A stretch of DNA of 64,000 nucleotides from Melastoma dodecandrum (lineage: Eukaryota > Streptophyta > Magnoliopsida > Myrtales > Melastomataceae), in contig JARUPY010000115.1 in NCBI GenBank assembly GCA_029817715.1, positions 62,001 through 126,000 of the forward strand, read 5' to 3'. Positions 9,149-20,519 of the stretch are shown here, one piece after another. Each line of letters starts with the position of its first letter. Within the stretch, counting starts at the first letter, position 1. A program made the position numbers and the translations under genes. The notes beneath the pieces were generated by a model. That model did not search any database, was not told where the DNA came from, and saw only the letters and a program-made list of their open reading frames with translations.

Positions 9149-12100
9149 ACAGGAGGGAGAGGGAGGGGTAAATCCATAATTTCATGAGAGGGGTTTGGTC
9201 TAATACGTATTTTTTATTCAACATACATATAATTTCATCAAGGTTAAGCATGGTGTGACAATTAGGGACAGTAATTAATTTTCAGACATCCCCCTCCACA
9301 TGGGAAATGGGGTGATAAGAGAGTATATGCCGCCTAATCATGGCAGTGCACGAGATCTTCAGCAGGGAGGAGGAGGGTCACATGTAGTCAATGTTTTACG
9401 AAGGGAAGATGGGGAGGATATTACTTTAGTTTCTGCTAATCATTCATTCATTCATCCATTCATTCCCTATCTGCATAACAACATATCCCCTCCCTCATCC
9501 GACAAGGACAACTCACAACCCCGAGTTTTGATGCCAACTGATTGACCCGATGGAGTTCTTCTGGTTTGGAGGCATGCCAATAAATGGGGTCGTGATTTGA
9601 TGAAGGATGTGTGTGTGTGTGAATGGGAGAGCCGCCTTTGATGGAAAGACGAGTGCACGAGCGGTGTGGGTGGTGTCGATGCGGGGGACCCCCTCCCCCT
9701 CCTCCTCCTCCTCCTCGACTAGAGCGTTTAATCCGTCAGTTTGTTTAACGTGAGACACGAAGCATGAATTACTACGGTGTAGATTCTGTGGTTTGATCCC
9801 TTGTATGTTTGCGGTATCTGGTCTAAACTTATGATGTTAGATATTCGGGGGGAAAGGATCAGATTCATGACAATGGCGATCCGGGCGGGGGAGTTCCATT
9901 ATTATCAGTGGATGTCGATGCTTTACTAGACATGTCGGCCCCTCCCACCACCAAAACTTCTCTTCAAATCAAAGACGAAGAAGACGCCGCGCCAAATCTT
10001 CTGACTGGCTGGGCACCCTCCCCTCTCTCTCTCTCTCTCTCTCGGAGATAAGCTGAGATGAGTGAAGCCTCCCTGTGGAGGGGAGGGGCCCCTGCTCGAA
10101 CACATGGTCGGGCAAAGTTGTTGCCGAGATCGAGTTCGGGACCCAGCTCCTGGAACAGATCACCACGGTCTCGTCTGGTCTGGTCCCCGGTGTTAGGATT
10201 GCGCACGGGTGATGAGAATCACTCGAGGGGCAACTCCTTTGTATCGACGTTCTTTCCCTTTCTCGTTCACCATGAACTAAAGCCGACTACACTCACCAAG
10301 ATCAAAACATGCCCCGCTTTAATTTAATTTTTTTTTTGTCAAAAAGGGGGAAATGAAAGGATCGAAGGTAAAATTATCTCGACGTGACTTTGATTGTTTC
10401 CTTATTTCTAAGCATATTCATTGCACATGCATTTGCCACTTCATGATTGATTCTGCGCAATTCTTCTTCCAGTTATCACAACTTTGCTAATCATTAACAA
10501 ATTACGTACGGGGATAATTGTAAGATTCCTTATAAGTCGGTGGCTGACTCCGTTTCTTCAAGTATTTTAAGGTAAAATGAACATGTTTTCGACACGGATA
10601 TCGTCTTTTGGATAGTGTGTGCGCGGACCGGACCTCACCCGGTTCGTCTCGTTTCTTCTTTGTTCGAGCTATGTCTCCTCCTCTTCTTCCACACGTCGAC
10701 TTCAACTCCCCTTGAAAGCTGAAGTCCATGGGTGAGGATCTGAGTAGGCTCAATCGAAAAGAACTAAGAGATCAACTTCACCGTTCTCCGTAGTTCCTCA
10801 GCGCTCGAGCTGAGGAGTCGATCGGACGATTGGCAAAGGGTAAACTCGGATCCCTGCAGTGACCCCACGCACGTATAACAATAATCGCCGAATCTCTGAC
10901 TCTCACTTTAACCAACAATCCCATATCTTCATCAATCGCTATTTTCACCTCAACCCCACTTTGAAAAACACTGATAATTAGACATGTTTAATTGCTCTTC
11001 ATCACTTTTTTGCTTCCTAAGACACGGATAAATAATCCGATCACTCCAGAGTCAACCATCGATATCATTGCTTCATATACATCGCATATGCTTTGGAGCA
11101 TGATCGTGCATATCCCGGGTCGGCTCTTTTCGAGCTTTCGCCCCGACAACGGGATCCTACGCGATCAACATTCACTTGCCTTTCCGCCTTTGCCCGAATA
11201 CATTGTCGCACCGAAGAAAGATGTCTTTGTTCCCATTACCATGAAAAAAATAAAGGGTTTGCTTCCACGTCCATTGGAGATATAAAGCAAATGTCTAACT
11301 CGAACTCCTCCATCAAATGAGGCTGTCCCTTTCTACATCCCCCTCACCAAACTGTCCTAAGATACCTTACCTACGTCTGTGAACCTGACTCAAGACCAAA
11401 AGAGCGAGAGATTCCTAAGTCTGGTCGTTTTCTCACGATGCTTCATGATGTTGTCGGCATGATTCTTTGGGTCTAAAGGCGTGTTAAGGTTATTGAAATA
11501 ACCGGTCACTTCAACCTTTATTGTACTAGAAAGAATAATATGGGAGGTGGGGGGGGGGATTGCACTGCACTTCACTGCAACAATGAATAGGGGTGAATGG
11601 CGTGGGAACGGGAGTTGGAGATCGCATGCCGACTTATTTGAAAAAAAAGAAAACCCAATAAAGCCGGGACACAAATGAGTGGGTTGTGGGGTGGGGGAGG
11701 CAAGGAAACATTGGGAACAGCCTTGTTTTTTCTGAGTAGTCGTAACATGCGGGCTTTCCTGAGAATATCATCGTCTCGTGGCCGACCGAACAGATGGGAT
11801 TCGATTGATACGATCCCCTCGCAACTTCCTTACAACCCCCCGGGTTCTGACATCAACCGGTGGAGGAATCTTCGGAAACAAACCCCCCCCCCCCCAAAAA
11901 AAAAATAAGCAGAAAGGCCTGAAACAGGCCTAAATGGGCCTGGCCCATTATAGAGGCCCAATTCTTCCCTACCCAGATAAAGAAGCGGTCCCAGCGTGCT
12001 TTCGGCTGCTTTCCCCATTATTTTCATCGATGTGAATGTCGGAGGATTGTTCCTCCTTACAGTGGTCCCTAAAAAGAATTCGTCTTATACCTTCGGAAGG

Positions 12101-12184
12101 AAATATATTCCTATTCTACCGCTATTCTCTTCTGCCCTTCTTTTGTCTCCTTCTTTCTTCCCCCAACTTTCAATTTAGTCCCCA
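9149..12184. other. 3-kb intergenic region without recognisable genes
   Basis: Only short open frames unlike any family I know. It contains an (ATTC)n run at about 9439-9466, a (CT)n run at 10022-10043 and several mononucleotide tracts (for example C at 11882-11896). A cluster of GGCCCA motifs lies near 11935-11960. I see no tRNA, transposon end or conserved coding segment. Confidence 0.5.
10022..10043. repeat. (CT)n microsatellite
   Basis: About eleven uninterrupted CT units. Confidence 0.9.
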
Positions 12185-12211
12185 AAGACAATTAGAAACT
12201 AATCTTAAGCG

Positions 12212-12224
12212 GGCTCTGATACCA
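12212..12224 (-). other. tRNA-Met primer binding site of the pararetrovirus
   Basis: The minus strand reads TGGTATCAGAGCC, an exact complement to the 3' end of initiator tRNA-Met as used for minus-strand DNA synthesis in this virus family. It lies at the 3' extremity of the integrated copy. Confidence 0.85.
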
Positions 12225-12246
12225 ATAAATCCGACATGAATCGTAC

Positions 12247-12681
12247 TTAAGAAGATTTTTCCAATTGTCTTTGTCGCCGGCGTTCTGCCAACCTCGAATA
12301 CTCGTTTGAGTATCTCGAACTTGCCGCAAACCCAAGATTGGATTTACCTTCAAGGAAATACTCCTTGAATTCACTCTGCAAGAGAGTCAGCTCTTCCAAT
12401 TTAGAGTAGCTATCCACAAGTTCAATCAGCTGTTCTATTTGTGCTGAAATACTTGCTAGTCGATCTACTACAGTGTTTAGTAGTCCTGTAGCAGAATCCT
12501 TGCCAACCCCGTGATCCAAATGGAGCAACTCTGGGTTAGGACAATCAGTCATACGAATGACTCGTGCACTTGCACTTCTCTCAGATTCTCTTTTCAAGAA
12601 AGAAAAGCATAAACAACTCAAAGGATGCTTATCATACCTTAATCGATAGGGTAGCTCAAAGGGTTCACCGAGCTTCCGCAC
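12247..12681 (-). CDS. Short coiled-coil reading frame in the pararetrovirus leader
   Basis: An open frame of up to 144 codons, with an internal ATG giving about 100 residues starting MTDCPNPELLH. The middle is rich in heptad-like Leu/Ile (RLASISAQIEQLIELV, KLEELTLLQSEF) and the end is basic (RRRQRQLEKSS). It lies between the candidate promoter TATA (12774-12781) and the primer binding site, where plant pararetroviruses normally have a leader with only tiny frames. It is unbroken although the other frames are not. Function unknown. Confidence 0.4.
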   Translation of the reverse strand: MRKLGEPFELPYRLRYDKHPLSCLCFSFLKRESERSASARVIRMTDCPNPELLHLDHGVGKDSATGLLNTVVDRLASISAQIEQLIELVDSYSKLEELTLLQSEFKEYFLEGKSNLGFAASSRYSNEYSRLAERRRQRQLEKSS

Positions 12682-12773
12682 TGTAGAACTTCAAGAGTGA
12701 AGAATTCCTCAAATTTGGGGAATTGAGTGGAGAGGCTCTTCTGTGTCACACCAAATGCCCTTACCTCGAGGGT

Positions 12774-12781
12774 CTTATATA
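12774..12781 (-). promoter_or_regulatory. Candidate pararetrovirus pregenomic promoter TATA
   Basis: The minus strand reads TATATAAG, in the intergenic region between the last long frame and the primer binding site. A second candidate, GTATATATTC, lies at 13031-13040 and is followed by two AATAAA signals (near 12991-12996 and 12927-12933). Which one was used cannot be decided. Confidence 0.45.
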
Positions 12782-13141
12782 GACACTCCTCATCCAAAGG
12801 TTTCGGCCCGTAGGCTTCAATCTTTCCAAGGTTCTGATATAACGATCTGACCTTTCGTTAGTCTTAACCGGTTTTTGGTTAATTCTAACCACCTTACTCT
12901 TGATTCCTTAAGGTATTTTCGGATCATTTATTAATGTTCCCGGAGGTCGATCAAAGAATTTCTAACTTAGAGAGATGTGAGAGAAAATTCTTTATTTAGA
13001 TCGCCCCCCCTAATGAGGTAGAGGACTTGTGAATATATACACAAAGGAGCTGGTGCCTATGCACTGTTTGCCAGCTCAAAAGTAAAAGGAATCTAAACTG
13101 TTGCAAAAGTTAGTGGGGTCCTAATGATCGACAAAAATGTC

Positions 13142-15442
13142 CTAGTCTAACTCTATGCAGTTGTCTTCTCCCGTCTGCATTGGTGCGCTGTTCTGGGAGA
13201 CTCCTTCATTGTTGTTGGCGTTTGAAGTTTCGTCAACTCCTTCTATTTTTGAGAGTCCCGGTGGGTCTTGCACCGCTTTAAGAATTTGTTGGGCTCTCTC
13301 ATCATACTCGATTTGCTGATTTAGGGTTTTGTCTGTAAAATCAGCAATCTTGCTCCAAACCTCGAAGGTGTCGGTTCGGAGGTGCAACTCAGAGTTCTCT
13401 CGCCTCTAGAAACTATCTAGAAGTTCGAGCATTCTCTGTCATCCTCGGTCTCTTGCTTGTTCGTCTATGAGGCTTAGATTTGACCGAAGAATCGTGACGG
13501 TAATTATACCATCACAGAGCACGTAGTATTTGTCCTTGCGGGCTAACACATGCTCCAACACATCCTTAAGGAACTCAACTTTTATGGCCTTCCAAACTGT
13601 TTTGTCCTTGTAGTATTTTCGCCATAAACCTCTCTGATCGAGGTCCTGTCGTTGAGGTTCCACCAGGCGTCTACTTTCACAGGGGTGAATGTCCCATACT
13701 TGCAGATTTTGAAGTATCACCTTCCCAAACTGCGGATGGTCTTCCTCCTCCATTATTGTGCTAGTAATCAATGCCGTGGCATACTTTGGTCCGTAGCCTA
13801 GGCATCCGAGTACGAACCTTACCAACGTAGGCAGTGGTTCCATACACTCTGGTTCTGATCTGTCGATCTCCAGGATGTCTACGAACCCAGCATATACGTA
13901 AGGTGCTGCGACTCCCACCATATCTGAGTGAATTCTCAGAGACGGCCACTTCCCCGATATCCAATGTAGATATGGCCGAAGTACAGTGTTTTCCTCGAGT
14001 GAGGATTCACTCATGTCTACTGTTACCCTTGGGACATTGTAATCTTTGACTTCCCCCGGTATTATAGACATCATTGTGGAGAATATCTGCTGTCTTTCTT
14101 TCTCAACTCTGGACAGCTCCTCCTCACCTGAAGCCATAATCGATAGCTTATACTCCAGGTCTTTGATGTACTCAACTGTCTTTCTAGCGAAAAACTCAAT
14201 TTGGCGTTTGTCATCATGCTTGATGCCACCCATGAGTCCTCCACAGACCATAGACGCATCCCAACTTAGGGATTCATCCTCAAATGAGTCTTGATCAAAA
14301 AACCAGGATCCTTCAAGATCCTCTTGGGTTTTCCCAACATGGCCTTTGCCATCGTGACCTTTGTCACCGTGAGCAGTCTCACCAGACTCTTTGACCGAGT
14401 CTCTTACAAGAATTGCTTCCTCAAGGCTTTCTTTCTTTTCAAGATTACCTTCCAATGCTGCGTGAGCACTTCTAAAGTCGAAGTATTGCTCACACTCCAT
14501 TGCAGCCGCTTCCTCTGGTTCTCCCCTCGGTTCAGGGTCTACCACTTGAATTGGCTCGCCAATTAAGGCCTTAAAGTTAGCCTCCTCCTCAGCATACTGT
14601 GTTTCCACCTTCTCTTTCTGTTCCTCCTTGCTTTGTAACAAAGCCTTGTAGGATTTCACAGCTTGATTAATGGAAATTTTCTGCTCTTTGGCTAAGTGGT
14701 TTCGGCAGTAATTAAACTGCTCCCTGGTCAACGGAGACCACCAAGGTTCTTCAACCTTTCCGTCCTTCTTAGGACCATCCTTTGCAGAATCATCCCCCTT
14801 GGGACCAGAAGACCCAAGCCTCTTGGCTTTCCTCTTCTTTCTAGCTTTCTCCTCTGACTCGGCTTTTGCTTTGTCTTTCAGATCTGCCATTTTCACATCT
14901 CTCCTGGAGCTTTCCTCCTTTGGATATGTCATCTTCTCTTGAAGATCTTTCTTCACGTCTCTTCCAGAGTTGGTGTTACCCTTCTCCTTTAGATCTGTCT
15001 TCCCCTCTTGGGAAACTCTCGCTTTCTCCTTATTGGTTATTACCTTTCCCTTAGATCCAGCCATCCCCTTCTGGGATTCTTTCGCCTTTCCCTTAGATTT
15101 GGCCTCAGCTTCTTTGGGATTAGCCATCTCCTTCTGGAGATCTGGTTTCGCCTCTCTCTTGGAGTCAGCTTTTGCTTTCTCCTTAAGTTCAGCCTTCCCC
15201 TTCTGGGAATCCGCAGTTTTCAGCTTCTTGGGACATTCATAAGAACGATGTCCTAGTTGATTGCACTGCCAGCAGAGTACTGCCGCCTTCGTTCCTGAAA
15301 CTGAACCAGCATCACTATGCTCACCATCTCCCTTGTTAGGGCATACCTTTCGGGAATGTCCCTCCTTCTTGCATCCCCAGCATATTTTTCTCTTTGCAGC
15401 AGGATCCATCTGCAGAGTTTTTAGAAAGAGAGGTGTTTTCAA
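13142..15442 (-). pseudogene. Pararetrovirus second long frame with twin CCHC fingers (function unknown)
   Basis: It overlaps the end of the RNase H frame by about 100 nt (15336-15442) in another frame, a typical viral arrangement. The first 667 codons are open, to a TGA at 13439. The same frame continues past that TGA and a TAG near 13406 to a stop at 13142. Near the N-terminus are two CX2CX4HX4C fingers (CWGCKKEGHSRKVC and CWQCNQLGHRSYEC). A Lys/Glu-rich region of degenerate 14-residue repeats follows, then an acidic linker and a C-terminal half with no motif I recognise. Position matches the transactivator/inclusion-body gene of other genera, but similarity is not evident to me. It is longer than usual for that gene. 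Confidence 0.6.
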
Positions 15443-15858
15443 GTTCTCTAGAGAGAGAGTCAGCTATTATGTTGTGGTCGGACTTAATGTATTCGACCTC
15501 GTATTTATAATAGCTAAACCATTCCTGCAGCCTTAAGAGTCTAGTTTGCCTAGCTTCCTTAAGGTTCAGACTCATAAACCTTTTTACATAGGTCGAGTCA
15601 GAGCGCACTAAAAATTCTTTCGGTGCCAAAAAGATGTAAAAAGCCTTTATCCCGTATTTTAAGGGTAATACTTTCCTTTTCATGTATCGGGTACTGTAAT
15701 TCGTGCCCCTTGAAGTTTCCCGACCAGTATTTGCATACCGGTTCTGGTTTTCGTCCTCTAATTTTGAGGATTGCTCCCCAAAATTCTTCAGAAGCATCAA
15801 CTTCCAAGACTAACTCATCCTGGTCAGAAGGTAAAGCTAATTGTGGTAAATTTTTCAC
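15336..15858 (-). pseudogene. Pararetrovirus RNase H region, frameshifted
   Basis: The first half (VDASEEFWGAIL, catalytic Asp context, and HEKESITLK) is in one frame. The second half (KAFYIFLAPKEFLVRSDS and IKSDHNIIADSLSRE) is in another, so a single-base indel lies near 15650. The end of the frame overlaps the start of the CCHC-bearing frame. Confidence 0.8.
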
Positions 15859-15906
15859 ATTTGCTTTAATCCTTCTATTGGATTGAGTATCTTCATCTCC
15901 CCATTT

Positions 15907-16737
15907 CTAAGGATTTATAGAAGAGGTTTTCTTCGCGATCCTACCTAAATCTCGGGAAAGATCTTTCACAAACTTTCTTGCATAGTTAGCGCATCCACAA
16001 AATCTTTGGACTTGCTTTCTATCCTCAAGTCTGTCAGGAAAATTAATTATTTTCTCAGCAATATGATTTTGCAGTTTAATTTTTCCATGCTCAATCTCCA
16101 TGCCTAGAAAATTCACTGATTCCCTAAACCATTCTATCTTTTTCTCTGATAGAATCATGCCCTCCCGTCGGAAGACATCAGTCACCTCATCAAGGTGTCT
16201 CATGTGTTCGTCTTCAGTTTGACTGTAGATTAGGACATCGTCAATGTAGACCGCACAAAATTTTCGGACTTGCTTGAAAGCATTATCCATTTTGCGCTGA
16301 AATACGCCTGGAGCATTTTTCAGACCGAACGGCATAACCAGCCATTCAAACATTCCTTGCGGAGCATTGAAGGCAGTTAGAGGAACCGACTCTTCCTCCA
16401 TTTTGACTTGCCAGTATCCACTTTTCAAGTCAAATTTAAAGAAGAACTTTGGTTGGCTCAGACTTACCCTATCAATTAAATCTCCCGCAGTGGGAATCTT
16501 ATAGCCATCATCTTTTGTAGCTTTGTTAAGCTGACGATAATCTATGACCATTCGTGCTTTACCTCGCACCTGCTCGGCATGATTAATAACCATAAAGGCA
16601 GGACTAGAATGTGGACTGTAACTGTCCCTAATCAAGCCTTTTCCAAGCAACTCAGGAATTTGTTTGTCAAACTCCTCAACCATCTCAGCCGTATATGTAA
16701 TGTTTCTGGCTCTTATAATGGTTCCGGGATCTTTCAA
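15907..16737 (-). pseudogene. Pararetrovirus reverse transcriptase domain
   Basis: A 276-codon open stretch with the main RT blocks: RMVIDYRQLNKAT, FKFDLKSGYWQVKM, FEWLVMPFGLKNAPGVFQR and the catalytic YIDD in AVYIDDVLIYS. It is bounded upstream by an in-frame TAA (16762-16764) and downstream by an in-frame TAG (15907-15909), which cut it off from protease and RNase H. The catalytic aspartates remain. Confidence 0.9.
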
Positions 16738-16761
16738 CTCTAATCTAGCCTTTAGGCCATT

Positions 16762-18000
16762 TTAAGTCCATAACTTCAGTGGATCTTCACTAAAATTATC
16801 GGCTAGTTTTATTAGGAACTTATCCCATTTTGTTCCTATTAACTTAACAGCCATGCACACTTCTTGTTTTGGAAACAAGTCGTCATACCAGTTATAACTC
16901 CTGGTGTTCGTTGGAGAAAACAGGGTCTGTTCCCATGACTCGTTCTCATCCAACCGTATATCACCACGTTGAGCTCGCACTCTGAAAGCTTTTTCACATG
17001 GGATATCTCCACAGTATTCCGTCCATTTTACCGGACAAAAGCCAAATTTTAACCGCAGTCTAGGCTCTTGTAGAATACTTATCTTTACACCACCGATGGA
17101 AACATCGTTTTCATTCTGCACAAAAGGAAGGTTTTCCTTTTGACCCTTCAAAAAGGCGTTACCAACAATGATGTCGGCCTCTAGTAAAGGATGTGCAAGA
17201 ATCTCTTTAATGATGAACTTTTGTCCACCAATAAAGACAGGCACGTTACTTGCCTTATGGCCAACAATTGTGGCCATACCATCGACGTTAGCCATGTGGA
17301 TGGGTTTTTGCAGTGGTTCCCACCACTCATCTGGTAGAGCATTGAGCCTAGCACAAGTTATGCTACACCCAGTGTCTATCAAAGTATCCAGAGAATACTC
17401 ATAGTATCCAGGAAATTTGAAAGTTAGAGCAACATATGTGCTCAAGTCTTTCTTCCTGACACTGAACCCAATATTCTCAAGTACCTTCTGGGATGGTTCT
17501 ATCATCCTCCAGATATCGTCTATTGGTATAGACCTTTGCTCGGCTATCTGCTCAATAACCTTGCAAACTTCAGGAATTTCGGATAAAGAGTTTTCCATAT
17601 TGGCAACTCTTAACATCCTTATGGATTCCTCTCTCGTTTGATCTACAGGGTCTTCATAGACTGGTAATGATACATGTCTATACCCTACGATTCTACCCAT
17701 ATGTTGCGACGGGGCTCTTGAATCAACAGACCTTCGAGACATTTCTTCTATTAGTGGTGGAGCAGATGCTTCTGCTGGTCGGGACACAATTATGTCCTCT
17801 CCCACATCACTAGCTCTAGAAGAAACATCAGAGAGCGTATGCGCTCTTGGCTCTCTCAGGAGTGGCATCCTCATAGGCAGATGCCTATCAGCTCTAAAAC
17901 TGTCTCTAGACGGTTCACCCAACATTAAAGTAATCTCGTTACCTCTTTGTCGGATATTAGCCGCACTAATCGGCCTAGAGCTACTACCAGGTTCAGTCAT
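16762..18000 (-). pseudogene. Pararetrovirus aspartic protease region
   Basis: A 412-codon open stretch with a retropepsin-type active site, LIDTGCSIT, followed by the expected flap-side segment and LLEADIIVGNAFL. In plant pararetroviruses this protease processes the polyprotein. The stretch upstream of the protease fold (Ser/Arg-rich, about residues 1-180) has no recognised domain. Confidence 0.85.
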
Positions 18001-18057
18001 AACCCAGTTTCTTGGCCAGGTTAACTCTAATGGGTTTACCTCCCGCCTATGAAACTG

Positions 18058-19010
18058 TTAGTAGTTATTATGACCTTCTTCGAACAACTCGGTAAGTCTT
18101 GAGATGTTCCTCACATCAGGACTGGTGGTATTTACCAATCGGTAAATTACTATAGTGTGATACGCCAAAAACTTGGCCTGGGAATTCATTCTATCCATAT
18201 TAATTGATTTGATCCTTAAGGTCAATGAATTTCCCAAACAGCGACGTTCAAGGCCATCATGAAATTTGGATGGACCTGGAACCATACCAGGCCGTGTGCC
18301 AGATTGGCCTGTATACCTGATATCAGCTGATCTCTAAACTCTCGCCATCGTTTGTCGATCACGGCTGCTACCACAGGACTATCCGCCGGAAGATGGAATA
18401 GCGGGATTAGTCCTACTTGGATCAACCCAATGTGTATATAATTATATACGCCTCTCGCACGTTGCATAGTTTCCCTAATGCGTTGTACGTTGAGTAATGG
18501 GATATCCAATGTCTCAAGTTCCGTATTTGTAACTTGAGCCGTTGCTTCTGTTTGTGAAATGTCTATTATCGATCTAAAATTGAATCTCGATATATTATAG
18601 ACTTCCCTCACATTAACATTAGGCAACCTCCATTCCAGAACCGACTGGGATGGATCTTCGTACTCGTGGGATTCCTCCAGTACCTGATTCGTTGCTTCTA
18701 ATGAAACCATCTCATCACCATCTCCGTTTTGCTCTGCTCTCATCATGAACAAATGCATTTTCCAGAGATCAGAGTCCTCGTCTGAGTCTGTATCATAATT
18801 TGACACTATCTCATAAATCGACTCTACTTCCGAGTCTAAGTCGAAAATCTCCTGCTCATCGATTGGTTCATAAGCAAGGACTTCTTTCTCATGACTCCTG
18901 TCATCCAGGAAGACCATCCGGAGTCTTTCTCTCCTTTGGTTCTTCTTTGGACAACTATCCGCTTTGTGGTCTTTTGAACCACAAAACCAGCAGCAATTAC
19001 AACTACTCAA
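18058..19010 (-). pseudogene. Pararetrovirus CCHC finger and movement-protein-like region, frameshifted
   Basis: Begins with a CX2CX4HX4C finger (CWFCGSKDHKADSC) and an acidic linker, then a 30K-type movement-protein core (ARGVYNYIHIGLIQVGLIPL and LVWFQVHPNFMMAL). The reading frame shifts near 18250, after which the C-terminal part (LTLRIKSINM, LAYHTIVIYRLV) is read. The stretch ends at a TAA (18058-18060). Confidence 0.75.
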
Positions 19011-19034
19011 AGGTTTCCCTTTAGGACATTTAGG

Positions 19035-20519
19035 CTATCTGTCATGCTTTCTTTTGAAGGCATCGATTCTATCTTTATCCTTCAGGTTATCTCTTCTCCT
19101 CACAAACCTTCTTGGTTTGTAAGCAGGACCTCCTTTTTGCTTACGCTGGAAGTCCTTCTTGGGCCAAACTTTCTTTTTGTTGTACCCAACAAACTTCCTC
19201 TTTTGAGGAGAGTTTCTTCTCTTCAAAGAGTCTCCTGGAGTACTGCGAGTATCGCATCCATACCTCCCAGGCACATACTCAATTTGAGAACAACAGCTCT
19301 TGTTTAGGTAAGGTAGCTTTTTAACTGCCTATTTCACCTGCAGCTCAGTACATGCTTTACGCATTGCGTACTTTACCGCCTGAATTTTTCATCCGAGTCC
19401 AGAGACAATCTTTTCTTCACTCAGAAGTAATTCATAGGCCTTTTGCGCCACTTCCGGCCAATGTTCTGGAAGTTTTGCAAAAAAGGTTCCTAATATGAAC
19501 TGTTGTGATACTACATCCAGATTGTAGTAATACTTCTGGAATTCACACACGTAGCTATCAAACCAGCACATATCACAGATCTGTAGTTTAACTAGAGCGG
19601 TCAATGACTGCTCCTTCTCTACAGTCTCAGTGGATAATGAGAAACCACAGAACTCACGTTTCAGGGCATCAGCAATTATTGCCAATACTCCATCAACCGT
19701 CAGCGCATGATCTATCTTTTCCTTAATGTCTGTGTGTGCCACTAAGGTTTTCCAATATTTCTGCGCTGTACCCATAAGGGCTGCCACACATAATTCGTAT
19801 ACTGCTCCAGGAGGTACTCCTCCTGCAGACGCCGTCATCCGAATAAGTGATGACCACTCATCTATCTTTTTAGATACGTGCTTTTCACAATCAATGTCCA
19901 GAAAAGCACCAGGGGTTATTATTGGCTTTAAAATATTATCCCTTGGGACAAACTCTTGTTTAGTCCGATGAGGATAATCGGGCCTGTAAATCTCCCTCTT
20001 CGCAATTACCAGTTCGTTAAACGTTCTGTTGTCTAAATGAACTAGAGTGTCTTCTGCCAGACCTAAGGCTTTCCTTAGATCTTTTGCCAACTCCCCACTT
20101 TGGGAGTTCAAGTTTGCACTTCGCCTTTGTGAGTCTAAAATGTAAGGAGCCACTGACTCCTTGTACATCTCATCCACACTATTGCCTTGATTCTGTTTGG
20201 AATTTCTTCCTCCCAGATTCAATCTTTCGACTGGCTTTCATGTTGTACTTTCCAGTCCAGAAGTCGCCTCGGCTTCAGGCCTTTTTAAACCTCTTTCTTT
20301 TTCCAGAGTGTCTAACATTGTGTTTACAATGGAGCCTACTTCATTTGCCATTTGGTTTGGCTTTCTAGACTTTCATTGCTCCCCTGAATAGTTAGCTGAG
20401 TTAAAATATCATTTTATACTCTTGCTAACTCCAAAAGGAGATAATCTAGCCTCTGGAACGAACTCCAATCGTGATGGAGTCCCAGAAGGATTTCCCGAAG
20501 ATTTTCCTTCTACAGCCAT
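19035..20519 (-). pseudogene. Pararetrovirus coat-protein-like region with multiple stops
   Basis: The apparent start ATG is at 20519. In-frame TGAs occur at 20409-20411, 20373-20375 and 20238-20240, then 277 open codons follow to TGA 19389-19391, TAG 19329-19331 and TAG 19035-19037. The 277-codon part has the Tyr-rich segment CEFQKYYYNLDVVSQQF typical of caulimovirid capsids. The last part is very basic (PKKDFQRKQKGG, KPRRFVRRRD), leading to the CCHC finger. Confidence 0.75.

Noticed and set aside
10992..11285. 97-residue plus-strand open frame
   Set aside because: No family resemblance, no splice or promoter context, and overlapping frames of similar length occur by chance in this region.
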